From assembly GCA_023614405.1 (NCBI GenBank), contig JAJUPC010000238.1, positions 434,001 through 498,000 on the forward strand: a DNA stretch of 64,000 bases. Reading direction: 5' to 3'. Below, one piece after another: positions 23,701 to 34,334 of the stretch (positions within the stretch are counted from its first letter, which is position 1; each line of letters opens with the position of its first letter). The notes below the pieces were generated by a model, which was given only the letters and a program-made list of their open reading frames with translations, ran no database searches and had not been told where the DNA came from. This stretch comes from Avena insularis (lineage: Eukaryota; Streptophyta; Magnoliopsida; Poales; Poaceae). The position numbers and the translations under genes are program-made.

Positions 23701-24267
23701 ACTGGTTCAAAATTGCCTTCCCTCCCGATGTTTGGCCGATCTTTTGGATAACCTTCCCTCCCGATGTTTGGGAAGCAAGTGAAAATTTCGAAAACCGATT
23801 TTTGAATTTTTTGCCAAGGACCAAAGTGGTTTCCTTCCTATGTACTCCTCCTCGTCCCTACTCCACACCAACACGTGGTTGTCAAACACGCCGAGACACG
23901 AGCCACCATACCAAGGCACACGTGCACAGCGCCCTTGTGAGCGAGGGAGAGAGATCAATGGGACTGGTGTAGCGAGAAAGGGAGGAGAGATGGAGCATCT
24001 GGAAGGAGAGAAAACACGATTTGTTTTGCATGCATAGGTCCTGAAATTTACTACTAGTAGAGTGTACCTTTGTAAGGCCCAGGGAGTATCTCGTGTGAAA
24101 CCCATCATAACTTTGCTCGACATGGAACCACTTTAACTTCTCTTTGTTCGCCCTCTTCCCCCAGCGTTTATTCTCTCGGCATGTACAGCAGCGTGAAGCA
24201 GAGGTGACCATATATCTAAGCAAAGAAATATACTACTCCCGCATTGTGTAAAAAATCACACCTTAAT
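23701..24267. other. Unassigned stretch between R1 and R3
   Basis: About 570 bp of higher GC, with CCTTCCCTCCCGATGTTTGG repeated at about 23717 and 23753. Opposed short frames (23685-23972 plus, 23707-24123 minus) overlap each other and neither looks like a known protein. It could be a promoter fragment or captured gene piece. No function can be supported. Confidence 0.4.
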
Positions 24268-24660
24268 AAGGCTCAGATAGTAAATGTATGACATATCATC
24301 ACTATATAAAATTATAATTGGTAAAGCATAAAAAAATATAAATTTGATCAACATCTATACTATACTACTATAGTGGAGCAGTTTTGAATTGGATCCATAG
24401 CACCAATCACGACCGTTGGGCTATTGGATCAATAGTTCGAAGAAAGCTGGATTCGTGTTGAATAGTACCTATAGCAAACTTCACCATGCATGTTCTACAA
24501 CCATCATGTCACCACCCCCAAAATTTCATAGCACAATAGACTATATTCTCTCTACTTATATACTACTATAGTGGAGCAGTTTTGAATTGGATCCATAGCA
24601 CTAATCATGACCGTTGGGCTGTTAGATCCAATGGTTTAGAAACTAGATTAAGTGTTGAAT
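24268..24660. repeat. R3 repeat, two copies
   Basis: TATACTACTATAGTGGAGCA starts at 24361 and again at 24559 (198 bp apart). It is followed by GTTTTGAATTGGATCCATAG and a CGTTGGGCTGTTAGATCCAA-type segment. A partial third copy is at about 26323-26440. The start next to TCTATACTACT resembles grass Helitron 5' ends, but no matching CTRRT terminus with a clean hairpin was found, so this is left unclassified. Confidence 0.6.
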
Positions 24661-24662
24661 AG

Positions 24663-24925
24663 TACTCCCTCCGCCAAAATATAAAGGCCCAAGGATTAGT
24701 CAAAAGTCAACATTTTTTAAGTTTGACCATGATTATATACAAAAATATAAAAATTTATAATACTAAATTAATATCAATAGATTCACCATAAAGTATATTT
24801 TCTTAATATGTCCATTCAATATTGTAGATGAAGATATTTTTTTAAAATATTTGGTCAAAGTTAGTAAGGTTTGACTTTTGACCAATCCTTAGGCGCCTTA
24901 TATTTTGGGACGGAGCGAGGGAGTA
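24663..24925. mobile_element. Stowaway-like MITE
   Basis: Terminal inverted repeats CTCCCTCCG (24665) and CGGAGCGAGGGAG (to 24923) are flanked by TA on both sides, the target of Tc1/mariner-type Stowaway elements. The 259-bp body is AT-rich and includes complementary arms (GGATTAGTCAAAAGTCAA near the left, TTGACTTTTGACCAATCC near the right), so it can fold into one long hairpin. There is no coding capacity; a mariner-like transposase would mobilise it in trans. The CTCCCTCCG end is abundant in pooid grasses. Confidence 0.92.
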
Positions 24926-26164
24926 CAAACCTAGATGCTAGAATGGAAAAGAAGATCCAACGGTTAGCAATGTTTGGATTTGCGGTCTTGATCCAAATTA
25001 ATGTTCAAAGTTAATCTCTACACTATATGTAGTGGTATGGTATTTATTGTATGAGATAAGAGACAAGATGAAGATAAGATAGAAATCTCTTGAATGGCCG
25101 ATCTAATGGTAGGTCTCATAAGAGTGAGGTGCTTGAGAGTTAACACGGTCGGTGGAAGTACAAGTTACATTAAGGACCTCGCAAAAAATGAAAATTGCAT
25201 CCAATAAGTCCTTGCATTTAGCACAAGGACCCCTAAACCAAGTAATGAAGTACTATGTGTTTTGAGGTTTGTGCATACTAGTGTTCATCGTGCTAAAGAC
25301 TATCTGTAGAATCTTTCTAGATGCTAAGAATGGAAAAGAATATCCAACGGTTAGCAATGTTTGGATTTGCCAGTGTTGATCCAACAGTCAATGTTCAAAT
25401 AAGTTAATCCCTACACTATGTAGTGGTGGTATGCATGGTATTGTAAGAGATAAGAGACAAAGATAAAGGTCAAATAAAATCTTTATGAATGGTCGATCTC
25501 ATGGTAGGTCTCGTAGGAAGCTAGGTGCTTTGAGAGTTAACACGGTGGGTAGAATTAAAATTTACATCAAGGACCTCATAAAAAATGAAAATTGCATCCA
25601 AGTCCATGCATTTAGCACAAGTACGACCCTGAAACTAAGCAATGAAGCGTGTGTTTTGAGCTAGAGGTTTACGTATACTGGCGGTCATCGTGCTAAAGAC
25701 TATTAGTAGAATATTTCTAGTTGCTAAGAATGGAAATGAAGATCCAACGGTTAGCAATGTTTGGATTTGCCAGTCTTGATCCAACGGTCAATTTTCAAAG
25801 TTAATCCGTACACTATATGTAGTCCGTGGTATGGTATGTTATTGTAAGAGATAGGACAAGATAAAGATAAGATAATAAGAAGTACTACAAATGGCCAATC
25901 TAATGGTCGGTCTAGTAGGTGCGATGTTCTTGAGAGTGAACACGGTCGATGGAAGTACACGTTACATATCAAGGACCTCATAAAGCATTCATCGTTACAC
26001 GGTCGATGAAATTTGTGTTTTGAGGTTTGCGCATACTAGCATTCATCGTTCTCATCAAGACTATTAGTAGAATCTTTTTAGACGCTAGGAATGGAAAAGA
26101 AGATCCAACAATTAGCAAAATGTTTGGATTTGCGAGTCTTGATCTTGTCATCAAAAATCTCGTT
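24926..26164. repeat. R1 tandem repeat array, right block 2
   Basis: A partial unit is followed by units beginning TAGGTCTCAT (25110), TAGGTCTCGT (25505) and TCGGTCTAGT (25907), 395 and 402 bp apart. The order of blocks is as at 22955-23700. The last unit ends near 26160 at an R2-like segment. Confidence 0.8.
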
Positions 26165-26570
26165 GGATGGTTTCTCATCTATTAATTGTGACCCTGATGG
26201 GTACCTCCAAAAGTTTTTTCGTAGAACTTTCACAGTAACCTAAAATTTACTTATACAAGTTCAAATCTGACCTACTTCCGATAAATCGACATAAAGTCAT
26301 TCAAGTGGGTGGAGTTAGGTAGGTAGTTTTGAATTGGATCCATAATACCAATCGTGGTCGTTGGGCTGTTAGATCCAATGGTCTAGAGTAGTTGGATTCA
26401 TGTTGAACAGTATCTAGAGCAAACTCCACCATATTCTAGATAGTTATTATTAATATACTTAATGTATGCCTTTTTATCTAACAAGACTATTGGTTAATAA
26501 CAACTTAATATTCGTTAAATCACATTTCATACAATATATACGAGTGTGGCATGTGCATGTGTGTGTGTGC
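26165..26570. repeat. Partial R2 and R3 copies
   Basis: 26165-26320 matches the second half of an R2 unit (GGGTACCTCCAAAAG, ATAAATCGACATAAAGTCA). From about 26323 an R3-like piece begins (GTTTTGAATTGGATCCATAA). An AT-rich tail and a TG-repeat near 26550-26572 follow. Confidence 0.6.
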
Positions 26571-27490
26571 GTGTGAAAACTTTGGCTTGTGGCATTTATT
26601 TAGATCAATATTCTTTGAACTTCCTTTACTGGAGAGAATGATCATGACATGACTCGGAAAATTGAGAATGTCCTTTCCTGGTAATTAGAAACTCACACCG
26701 ACGACATTGTTTACTACAAGAAGATGCCCATCTACCTCTGAAAAGACATTTAATTCAAGAGCAGTCTATCATGCTTACTTGTAGCTCAAGTATAACTTAA
26801 TTTCATTAAATTGATGCAAAATCTTAGCAAGAAGTTGAACCGTACCTATATATCATCAAAACTCTTGGTGGTTTCTCATATATTAATTAACCCCTCCCCT
26901 CGATAGATATGGGTACCTCCAAGAGATCTTTCGTCAAACTTTCAAATCAACCTTCAATTTACTTGTTGCAATTTAATTTGTACCTAATAATTTCGATAAA
27001 TCGGCATAAAATCAATCAAGTGGGTGAAGTTAGCTAGGAAGTTTGAGAACTCATAAAACATGGGAAATTGTAAGTACAACATGTTGGTCCACAATATATG
27101 TCTGAAAACTTGCCTCGTATGTCATTCAGATCCATATTCTCCAGACTTGCTTACGGAAAGAAAATCTACGTCATCACACTCAGAAAATTGAGAATGTTCC
27201 TTCACGAGATAGTAGGAAACTCATAGTGATGGAATTGTTTACTACAACAAGATGCACCTATAGACCTCCAAAAAGACATTTAATTCAAGAGCAATCTATA
27301 TCGCGCTTACATGTAGCTCAAGTTTGACCTACTTTTGTTAAATTGTCAAGATGCAAAATCTATCTTAGCAAGAAGTTGAACCTATTGTCAAAACTCTTGG
27401 TGTTTTGTGATATATTAATTTAACCCTCGATGGGTACCTCCAAAAGCTTTTTCGAAAAACTTTCAAAGCAACCTACAATATTCTTAGACA
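26571..27490. repeat. R2 tandem repeat array, right block
   Basis: Units begin near 26571 (GTGAAAACTTTGGCTTGTGG) and at 27098 (ATGTCTGAAAACTTGCC), about 528 bp apart, matching the 494-529 bp spacing on the left. The second unit is cut near 27490. Confidence 0.75.
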
Positions 27491-27766
27491 CGAGACTAGT
27501 AAATTTCTAAGCTACGTATAGTAAGGCGTTAAACGATGCAAGTAGCTATAGAAAACTACTTTGGGTCCAGTTTTAGAACTGAAGTGGGTCCACACAACCA
27601 TGCTAAAAATAAAAAATACATTATCCTTTGGATAGTGGGCCCTCCCAATTGATTCTCTTAGACATAAGTCTAGCACTAGAATCACCTTGAAGAATATTTT
27701 TGTTAGCACTACCCATTCCACCGTTAAGATATATGTGTAAGACTTGACACCGTTCTTGCTTTGATG

Positions 27767-28715
27767 TTTGGGTCCAATGGGCTCCTTCTTTGTGGGTCCC
27801 ATTGTTATTAGTGGTCTAGTTATATCCTATAGCAATAGCAGAATGTTAGCTCTAACTCCTCTAGCTCTTCCTTCTCGATGAAGCCTCAATGCTCGGCTTT
27901 GAAGGATGGTTCTGAGGTAGTAGGTGCCTATGGTGACTTAGTCAAGCTTAAGCCCCCAGGATAGTGCGAAGACACAATCTTTGAGGTGCTCATAGGGGTA
28001 GGAAGTGCGTTCATGCATTCATAGGGGTGAGTGTGTGTATGCATTTGTGAGCGTGTGCGTTTTGTAGTGGACTTTCGCAAAAATGAGAGAGATGGGCCTT
28101 CCATTTGTATTAAGTTTTGCTCGGTTTTCCAAAAGTAATTATAATGGTCACTAGTGTCTAGGGTCTATGGGCTCCTACAAGGGGCCACATTATTAGTGGT
28201 TCAATTACATCCTATAGCGATCAGCGAATATGAGCTCCAACCCCTAGCACTTCCTTCACCGAAGCCTTGGCCTCGACTTTTAAGGATGGTTATGAGGGTA
28301 GTGAGGCGATGTTCCGTCAATATATAGCGAGGTGCCTATGGTGACTTACGTCAATGTCAAGATCGATCTTTAAAGTGCTCATAGGTGTAGGGTGTGCGTA
28401 CCTGCATTCATAGGGGTGAGTGTGTGTACGCATTTGTGAGCGTCTCTGTTTTGTAATGGGTTTTCGCAAAAAGAGAGGGGGGCCTTTGGTTTATTTACTT
28501 ATTGAGTTTTGATCTGTTTTCCAAAAAGTACTCCATGTAATGCAAGTCAAACTAGGTGAGTGATGTTTGGGGCCCACGGGCTCTCTAGCAACCCGGTTAT
28601 TAGTGGTCGAGTTAAATCCAATACATAGTAGTAGCTTGATGAATGTGAGGACGGATCACGAGCTCTTCCTTCTCCATAAACCTCTGCGCTAGGCTTTGAA
28701 GGCGCTCTTTTTTGA
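27767..28715. repeat. R4 tandem repeat, three copies with A-run ends
   Basis: Copies begin near 27767 (GATGTTTGGGTCCAATGGGC), 28151 and 28563. The first two contain TTATTAGTGG, AGCTCTTCCTTC-type, GCCTATGGTGACTTA, GTGCTCATAGG and CATTCATAGGGGTGAGTGTG blocks and finish TTTCGCAAAAA. The third diverges near 28715. The A-run ends suggest non-LTR (LINE) 3' ends, but the equal spacing of about 384-412 bp suggests tandem duplication. 27491-27766 before it shows nothing I can assign. Confidence 0.65.
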
Positions 28716-29240
28716 GCAATGTCGGTAGTTCAGTCATGCTAGTCCGGCGGCTTGAACGAGGATCTTGATGCATAAAGGCGGCGGGTTGGGTAAGTATGCG
28801 AGTTCATGGTATCGGTTTATTTCTCGAATTCAGCTTATGGGTTCTCTCCTTTTGGGATTTTCTCTATTACGCCCGTCTCGATCGATGATGTTTCACAGGT
28901 TTGATGCAGCTGGACAGATGGTAGACGCGGAGTGGTACAACATCGTTACCGATGTGGATCTCCGGCTTTAGTCTTGCGGATGCGGCTAGCCTGGCGCCCG
29001 TCGTCATGTCGGCGTTCGAGAGCGAACTTGACGCAGGTTCTTGGGTTGCAACTTCTGAATGTGGCGCTGCATGTTGATCCTTGGGTAGATCTACCACACT
29101 CACTTTTGCTGCGGTGCGCGATGATGTCTCTATCATTATAGCTCGAGATCGCGATGACCTCGAAGAGGAGGAGTAGGAGCACCATCGGATGCATCTGGGG
29201 AGATGGTGCTGCGAGTTAATGGATGTCTCAACTCACTTTT
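28716..29240. other. GC-rich unidentified segment
   Basis: About 520 bp, clearly richer in GC than its surroundings. It begins GAGCAATGTCGGTAGTTCAG and includes GTCGTCATGTCGGCGTTCG and GAAGAGGAGGAGTAGGAGC. A 68-residue frame (28765-28971, plus) and longer antisense frames (28867-29136, 28946-29194) overlap, so none stands out. It joins the third R4 copy without a visible border and may be the upstream part of the same retroposon, or a captured gene fragment. Function unknown. Confidence 0.35.
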
Positions 29241-29976
29241 CGATCGTAAATAGGATAGATGCTCTTAGATTTGGGTAATTAGAGCTGGACATTGGGTTCT
29301 CAACCAAGTATGGTCCCAATCTAGATATTTAGCATGCTCATGATGCTTTTGGTGGCTGGCTATAGATTCCACTAATAATTAAGTAATCCCCTTTTGTTTA
29401 CTAGTACTCACCATCTCATAGTACTACCATGTTAAATTACACCAGGTTAATTAATATGGGAGTAGTTGACGATCCTTACAACCCATACAGGTTGTGGTTA
29501 CTACTAATTGATCTGGTTTATGTGTTCTTGGTATCTCTATCTATATCCCAGTATAGCTAATTTTTTGCACATTTGTGCACCTCCCCCACCACACACCTTC
29601 TTTACCGGCGTCCACCTTTCCATCACATCGGTCTGATCTCCGGTGAGTCTGTGACCATCTGGATGGTTGTTTAGGAATTGCTATTTGAAATGTAGATCTA
29701 TATGCCACATTAGGAAGCTGGGATCACCATGGATGTAGCCATGGAATTAGTTATAAGGTCCACTGAAAATAGGTAAGTATATCTTTGCCAAGAAGAGTCT
29801 TTTGAGGATGGGAAGCTTGCCCTGGCTTTATTTCTGAGCGGTCCTCTGTGAACAATGCGGGCGTAATTTTGCATATCGTTCATAAATAGATTGTTGTTTA
29901 CGGTGTCCTGCATTGCTGAGTTCTTTAAATTATATTGTTACGTTAAAGGAAACCGCCCAATCCTTGGCATCGATTA

Positions 29977-30207
29977 ATGCCGTATCCTTCTTTGCATTGC
30001 GAAGTTGATGTGTGCTTTCCTAAAATTCTTGGTTTTGCTGCATTTCATTTAGCATCATCGCATGTCCCACCCGTGGAGGAGGCATTGTCGAGTGACAAGT
30101 GTTTTATGTATCAAGCTGCTTTGCTAAATTTTAGTAACTTATGCTTTGTCCCGAAAACATTTGATAAAGGCGCTTTATTACTTAAAATGTCACCTAAAAT
30201 ATCTTGA
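29977..30207 (+). CDS. Hypothetical exon, 76 residues
   Basis: Open frame MPYPSLHCEVDVCFPKILGF ... to a stop at 30207, in the low-copy stretch. It has no similarity to the transposon proteins here and no recognised motif. Composition is balanced, with hydrophobic clusters (ILGFAAFHLASS) and two cysteine-containing segments. It lies downstream of a possible first exon (29729-29773) with donor AGGTAAGT, and could be an internal exon or a chance frame. I list it only because it lacks a repeat explanation. Confidence 0.25.
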   Translation: MPYPSLHCEVDVCFPKILGFAAFHLASSHVPPVEEALSSDKCFMYQAALLNFSNLCFVPKTFDKGALLLKMSPKIS

Positions 30208-30439
30208 TCATTTTGTTGCATCATGATTTGTAGAAACGAAGTCATTACGATCTGTTGCCACTTATCACCAAGGCTAGGACTGCTCATGTGCGGCTAAGAA
30301 GGCAAACCACAATACGGCCATTTTCATGTGATTCTGTTTCCCATGTTTGGGAAATATGCCTCTATAGTTCTTTGCCATTTGCGGATGGAATACATCAATT
30401 TCAGTTGCTCATGATCTTTGTTGATTTTCAAAAGTTCGT

Positions 30440-30665
30440 GGTGACAACTTAGTCCCTGAGTTGCACGATGTGGATGGCGACAAGCTGATTGGCAGTGTCG
30501 ACGAATCTTGGAGCAGTGGGAATGCAAGCGACAATCTTTTCAATTCGGCTCTAGAAGCGATGAGACCACAGAAATTTGAGATTCTCCACTTATCGATCCT
30601 GAATACGCAAAAGAAGAGGAAATCATAAACCATATTGATCGCCCTACTTTCATTTTGAAGGTTTA
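30440..30665 (+). CDS. Hypothetical exon fragment
   Basis: Two overlapping readings are open. One gives LVPELHDVDGDKLIGSVDES ... to KKRKS; the other, from about 30590, gives IDPEYAKEEEIINHIDRPTF and ends at 30665. The acidic, charged composition is more protein-like than the flanking AT-rich DNA. A one-base shift between the two would give a longer product, so this may be a pseudogene or an exon with a sequence error. Family unknown. Confidence 0.25.
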
Positions 30666-32357
30666 GGTCTCTTGTGAGGATGACTGTTTGTTAAGTCAGG
30701 TACTATAACTTTTTTTTTTGCTCTGCTGGTGTGTGGTGTCCATGAATCTATATATTTGATGTACTATTATGACATATATATTGGACCTAGCTTTACGTGA
30801 CTATATTTGGCAACAACAGTCATCTTATTCGAACTTGCGGTGGTTTTTTATCTTTCAATTTTTTTCCTTCTGAGATTTGTTAATGATGATGTTAATGCCA
30901 GTTGTGAGTGATTTTTTAGCATGTTTCTGGTAGTAAACCAAAACTTGTAGTTGTAGATTGTGGAATTTCAGGTCGATGTTTGAACTCTAGATCTTGATGT
31001 CATAGAAAGGGCTGGCTTCTACCACGGAATATTTTATGACAATTGATTGTATCCACATGAATAAGTGCACAAACTTGATGTACTGGGTGGGAAGCGAACA
31101 GCAAAGTGCACAAACTTGTATTAGTCGTGTGGTTGCTACTATTAATACAGTCGTGGTTTCCCCTAAAAAAGGCGGGGTTCGCAAAAAAATAAAAATAAAT
31201 AGTGGGGCGAAAGTTAGTTTCGAGTTCGAGGTAGCTCAGTCGTGTGCCCCTTGACGCCATCGTCATGTTCTCCGCCTGGCCGCCCTCCCTCGATCGGACC
31301 GTCCGCGCGCTCACCGTGAACACCACCTCACATGCAGATTCGATTTGGTATGTCGTCCCAACCTCCAGCCATTACGGGCTTTCTAAAGGATAGAATGTAT
31401 TTATGTTTGGGCATTGCGAGCTAAATAAGCTCGTGGCGTTTACAGGAAATGGAATCAGTGTTGGCAGATGCATTTGCTTTCTGACGGCGGATGCTTATAA
31501 AGCGGTGGATCTTTGAAGCGGCACCGGCGGATACATGTGAGGCGGATCACGGGAGGCGATGCTTATCTGCGCCAGTCTTGGGCAGTATTAGTGATGTTGG
31601 AAAGAGGTAAGTCACGGTCAAAATCCTCGTCATTGCTTTGGAACAAATTATTGGCTATGTTGGTACTGCCCGTTACCAAAGCAATTTGCGTGGGATGCTA
31701 GGAATCGTTAGCTTCGTGGTGGCGCTTCTTGAGCGTCGGCTATGGCTCGTCGACCGTCGGTGGCGCCTGCTCCATCTGCTCGAGCTCGTCACCCATTGTA
31801 AGCTTTGCATTGGATTTTGTCTCACGACTTCCTCCCTCTTTTTGATACCTTTCAGGGGTTTTACGGATGCGATGGATATGATTTAAACTAGTAGTAGTAG
31901 GAACATAAAAACTATTTAATCACAAACTAGTGATGCCGAATGGGATGAAACTTTCTGAGATTCAAACCTAGGCACCAATGATTTACTATTTTGTCAATTT
32001 TTTGAATAGTTTTACTTTTTAGTTCAAATCTGAACTCTTTGTCATACGTTTGATCTAAGATGGAAGGTGGATCACAGGGCAAGTCATAGTGAGACTTGGG
32101 TTCACCAAGTCCTTGAAAGCTGCATCCGTTTTTCTCCTCTTCTTTATGATAAAACCATAAAATTTAGATAGAGGCATTTCATCCTCCCCATTGACCTAAA
32201 AAGGTTCTTCATTCCATTTACCCAGTTCCGATATGCTGAAGCATTTTGCAGTGCTTTTGTACTACACTGGTTGATTGCTTGTGCTGTTTAGGTTATTTTG
32301 TTGACAGACTCTGCTTTTTAGGTAGTTTTTCAGATGTGTGCAGTTTAGGAAATTTCG

Positions 32358-34334
32358 ATGATAAATTTTCCTATCAAACCAAACTATTTGAATACTTTTC
32401 AATGTATGAAAGAGGGGTCCAACCAATATAGTTCAGTTTTTGCAAACTAAGAAAACAAAGCAATTTGCTCATGCAAAAAACAAAAGTACGCCCAAGAACA
32501 ACACAAATTATGTATCAAACAATAAACATATGAATAGTGTTTGGAAGGAACACATGAGCGATTTTGCTGATGAAGAACACTGAACATATCCAGACTGATC
32601 CCCAAGCCTTTAGACGCTAGGCATTTTATGGATGATTTCTTGGGGTGACACGTACGTTATCCCCAAGCTTGGGCTTAGTCCATTCTTCATACATTACGAG
32701 GATTTCTTCCATGGACACCAGATAATTTTCCTCATACACGAGGAATCTCACAAATCTTTACTAGTCAACATTAATGCACTCAATGACATTAGGACCTTTA
32801 GGTTCAGTTACAACACCAATAAAACGTTCCATTAAAACACAAGCTACTGTAGACATTTCAAAAGGCTAATTCTGAGGCTAAAGAACTCAAAAGGAACCTC
32901 AAGAAGCAAATGCAATAATGGCAGAAATCTGTCAAACCATGACCAGTAGGTAAAGATCGATGAATATTTCGAAAATCTTCTGTATTTTCAAATCGACATA
33001 AGTACAACTAACAGTTAGATAAATAACCTGGGGTATTCCACAGTTCTAACATTTCCACATAAATTGTATAGAGTATCTTGCTAATGATATTTTGCCATGA
33101 AGCTAAATTTCTGTTTCTTGGGTTGACAGCAACTTTCCCAATCATTAGGCCATGACTTCAGAGGTTAACTCTTGGCACATTGTCTAGGTATAGAGCGTTG
33201 ATTACTCGAAGTAATGCCAACTTAACCAAGACTAACTAAAACTTTTTAATCATTCAATTAAGTAGCTTTTCTTTCAACGCCTTAGGGCTCTTAGGCATGA
33301 TTAGTTTGAGAAGATGCTTCAATTTTACTGCATAAGAAATATCCGGTTAAATGTAAAAATGTTAGATGCGATTCAAGAAGAAAATTCAAAGCACATGTTT
33401 TCTATTAGTTCAACCCAAAACTTGTAGTTGCATAGGAATTTAAAGGTGAAACAAGTTTGAAAGCACAAAGCAACAAGCATAGTAAAGCAGCAGTGCAAAT
33501 TCAGCACTTTGAACATAAAGAGGGAAATTCGCACATCCTGTTGAGATAAGTGCATAAGACCATGTTTCCTCTCTCATAACAAAGCATCATGAATAAAACT
33601 TGTAATAATATAATTATCACATGAAAACATCTTTATCAAGAGACACGATGCATAAAAGCGAATTAATACTCCACATAAACAATACCTATTAAGTTAGTTT
33701 GAGTTGAAAATAGCTTAATATTATTATTGCCCCTCGATCACCATAATAAATATAGGAGGTATATTGTAATCATTAATTTTCCTCCTGAATAGTAGGTGGA
33801 CTGAAATATCATGAACACTGCCATTGTATTCATCAGTATATTAGAGATATAGTATCAACCTCCAAAGTGTAAATTCTGGTTCTCCACAAAGATGGGGACT
33901 AAAAATGACTATTTTTGGGTGTCAAAAACCAGCTAAATAAGCTTAGAGTGGCATTTGATAGGCATTCAGGCGTTGGCGGATGCATACTTTGCATTGGCTA
34001 TTAGCATGCAAATAAAGTTCCATAGGATTTTTAATTTTCAACCTGACAGATACATCATGTCCCAACTCAAGATAAATACTTATGTTTCGGATCATAATTT
34101 TTTGGCGGTTGTTTTGATTGTTTAACTAGCGGAAAGAGTGACAAGAAACAAAAGATCAAAATCCTCTCTAAAGAAATTACTTAGAGCACTCAATTCGGAG
34201 GAGAGTACCTTGGCGATCCATTTGCGATGCAACGCGCCTTAGGAATATAGCTTCATAGTCATGCTTCTTGGCCGTCGACGTGGGAGCTTGGCTTCTTCAT
34301 TCGGTCCCCGAGCAATTTTGGTCAGAAAAATAGC
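32358..34334 (-). other. Element F internal remnant
   Basis: Matches include CTTGGGGTGACACG (32640) to the reverse of B near 18470, TGGCAGAAATCTGTCAAA (32920) to the reverse of B near 18200, and AGTAGGTGGACTGAAATATC (33791) to the reverse of the FSPPT coding part of B. Reading frames are scattered; no intact gene remains. Confidence 0.8.
34305..34325 (-). other. Element F decayed primer binding site
   Basis: Minus strand reads CTGACCAAAATTGCTCGGGGA, placed like the tRNA-Asp PBS of B and D next to the AGCTATTTT spacer. It keeps the ends of the motif but has mismatches and inserted bases in the middle. Confidence 0.5.

Larger units (their letters stand above)
29241..32357. other. Low-copy stretch with exon-like fragments
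   Basis: About 3.1 kb sharing no repeat with the rest of the window. Features: a C-rich leader-like stretch at 29578-29645 with CTCCGGTGAGTCTG as a possible splice donor; an ATG at 29729 giving MDVAMELVIRSTENR before AGGTAAGTAT; frames at 29977-30207 and 30255-30452; and a segment at about 30450-30660 whose frame reads IDPEYAKEEEIINHIDRPTF. I recognise none of these. Near 31110-31205 the sequence ends GGTTCGCAAAAAAATAAAAA, like a LINE 3' tail. The strand of any gene cannot be fixed with confidence. Confidence 0.35.

Noticed and set aside
28867..29194. Antisense frames in the GC-rich segment as a gene
   Set aside because: Two overlapping frames on one strand plus frames on the other, no recognised motif, and no start context.
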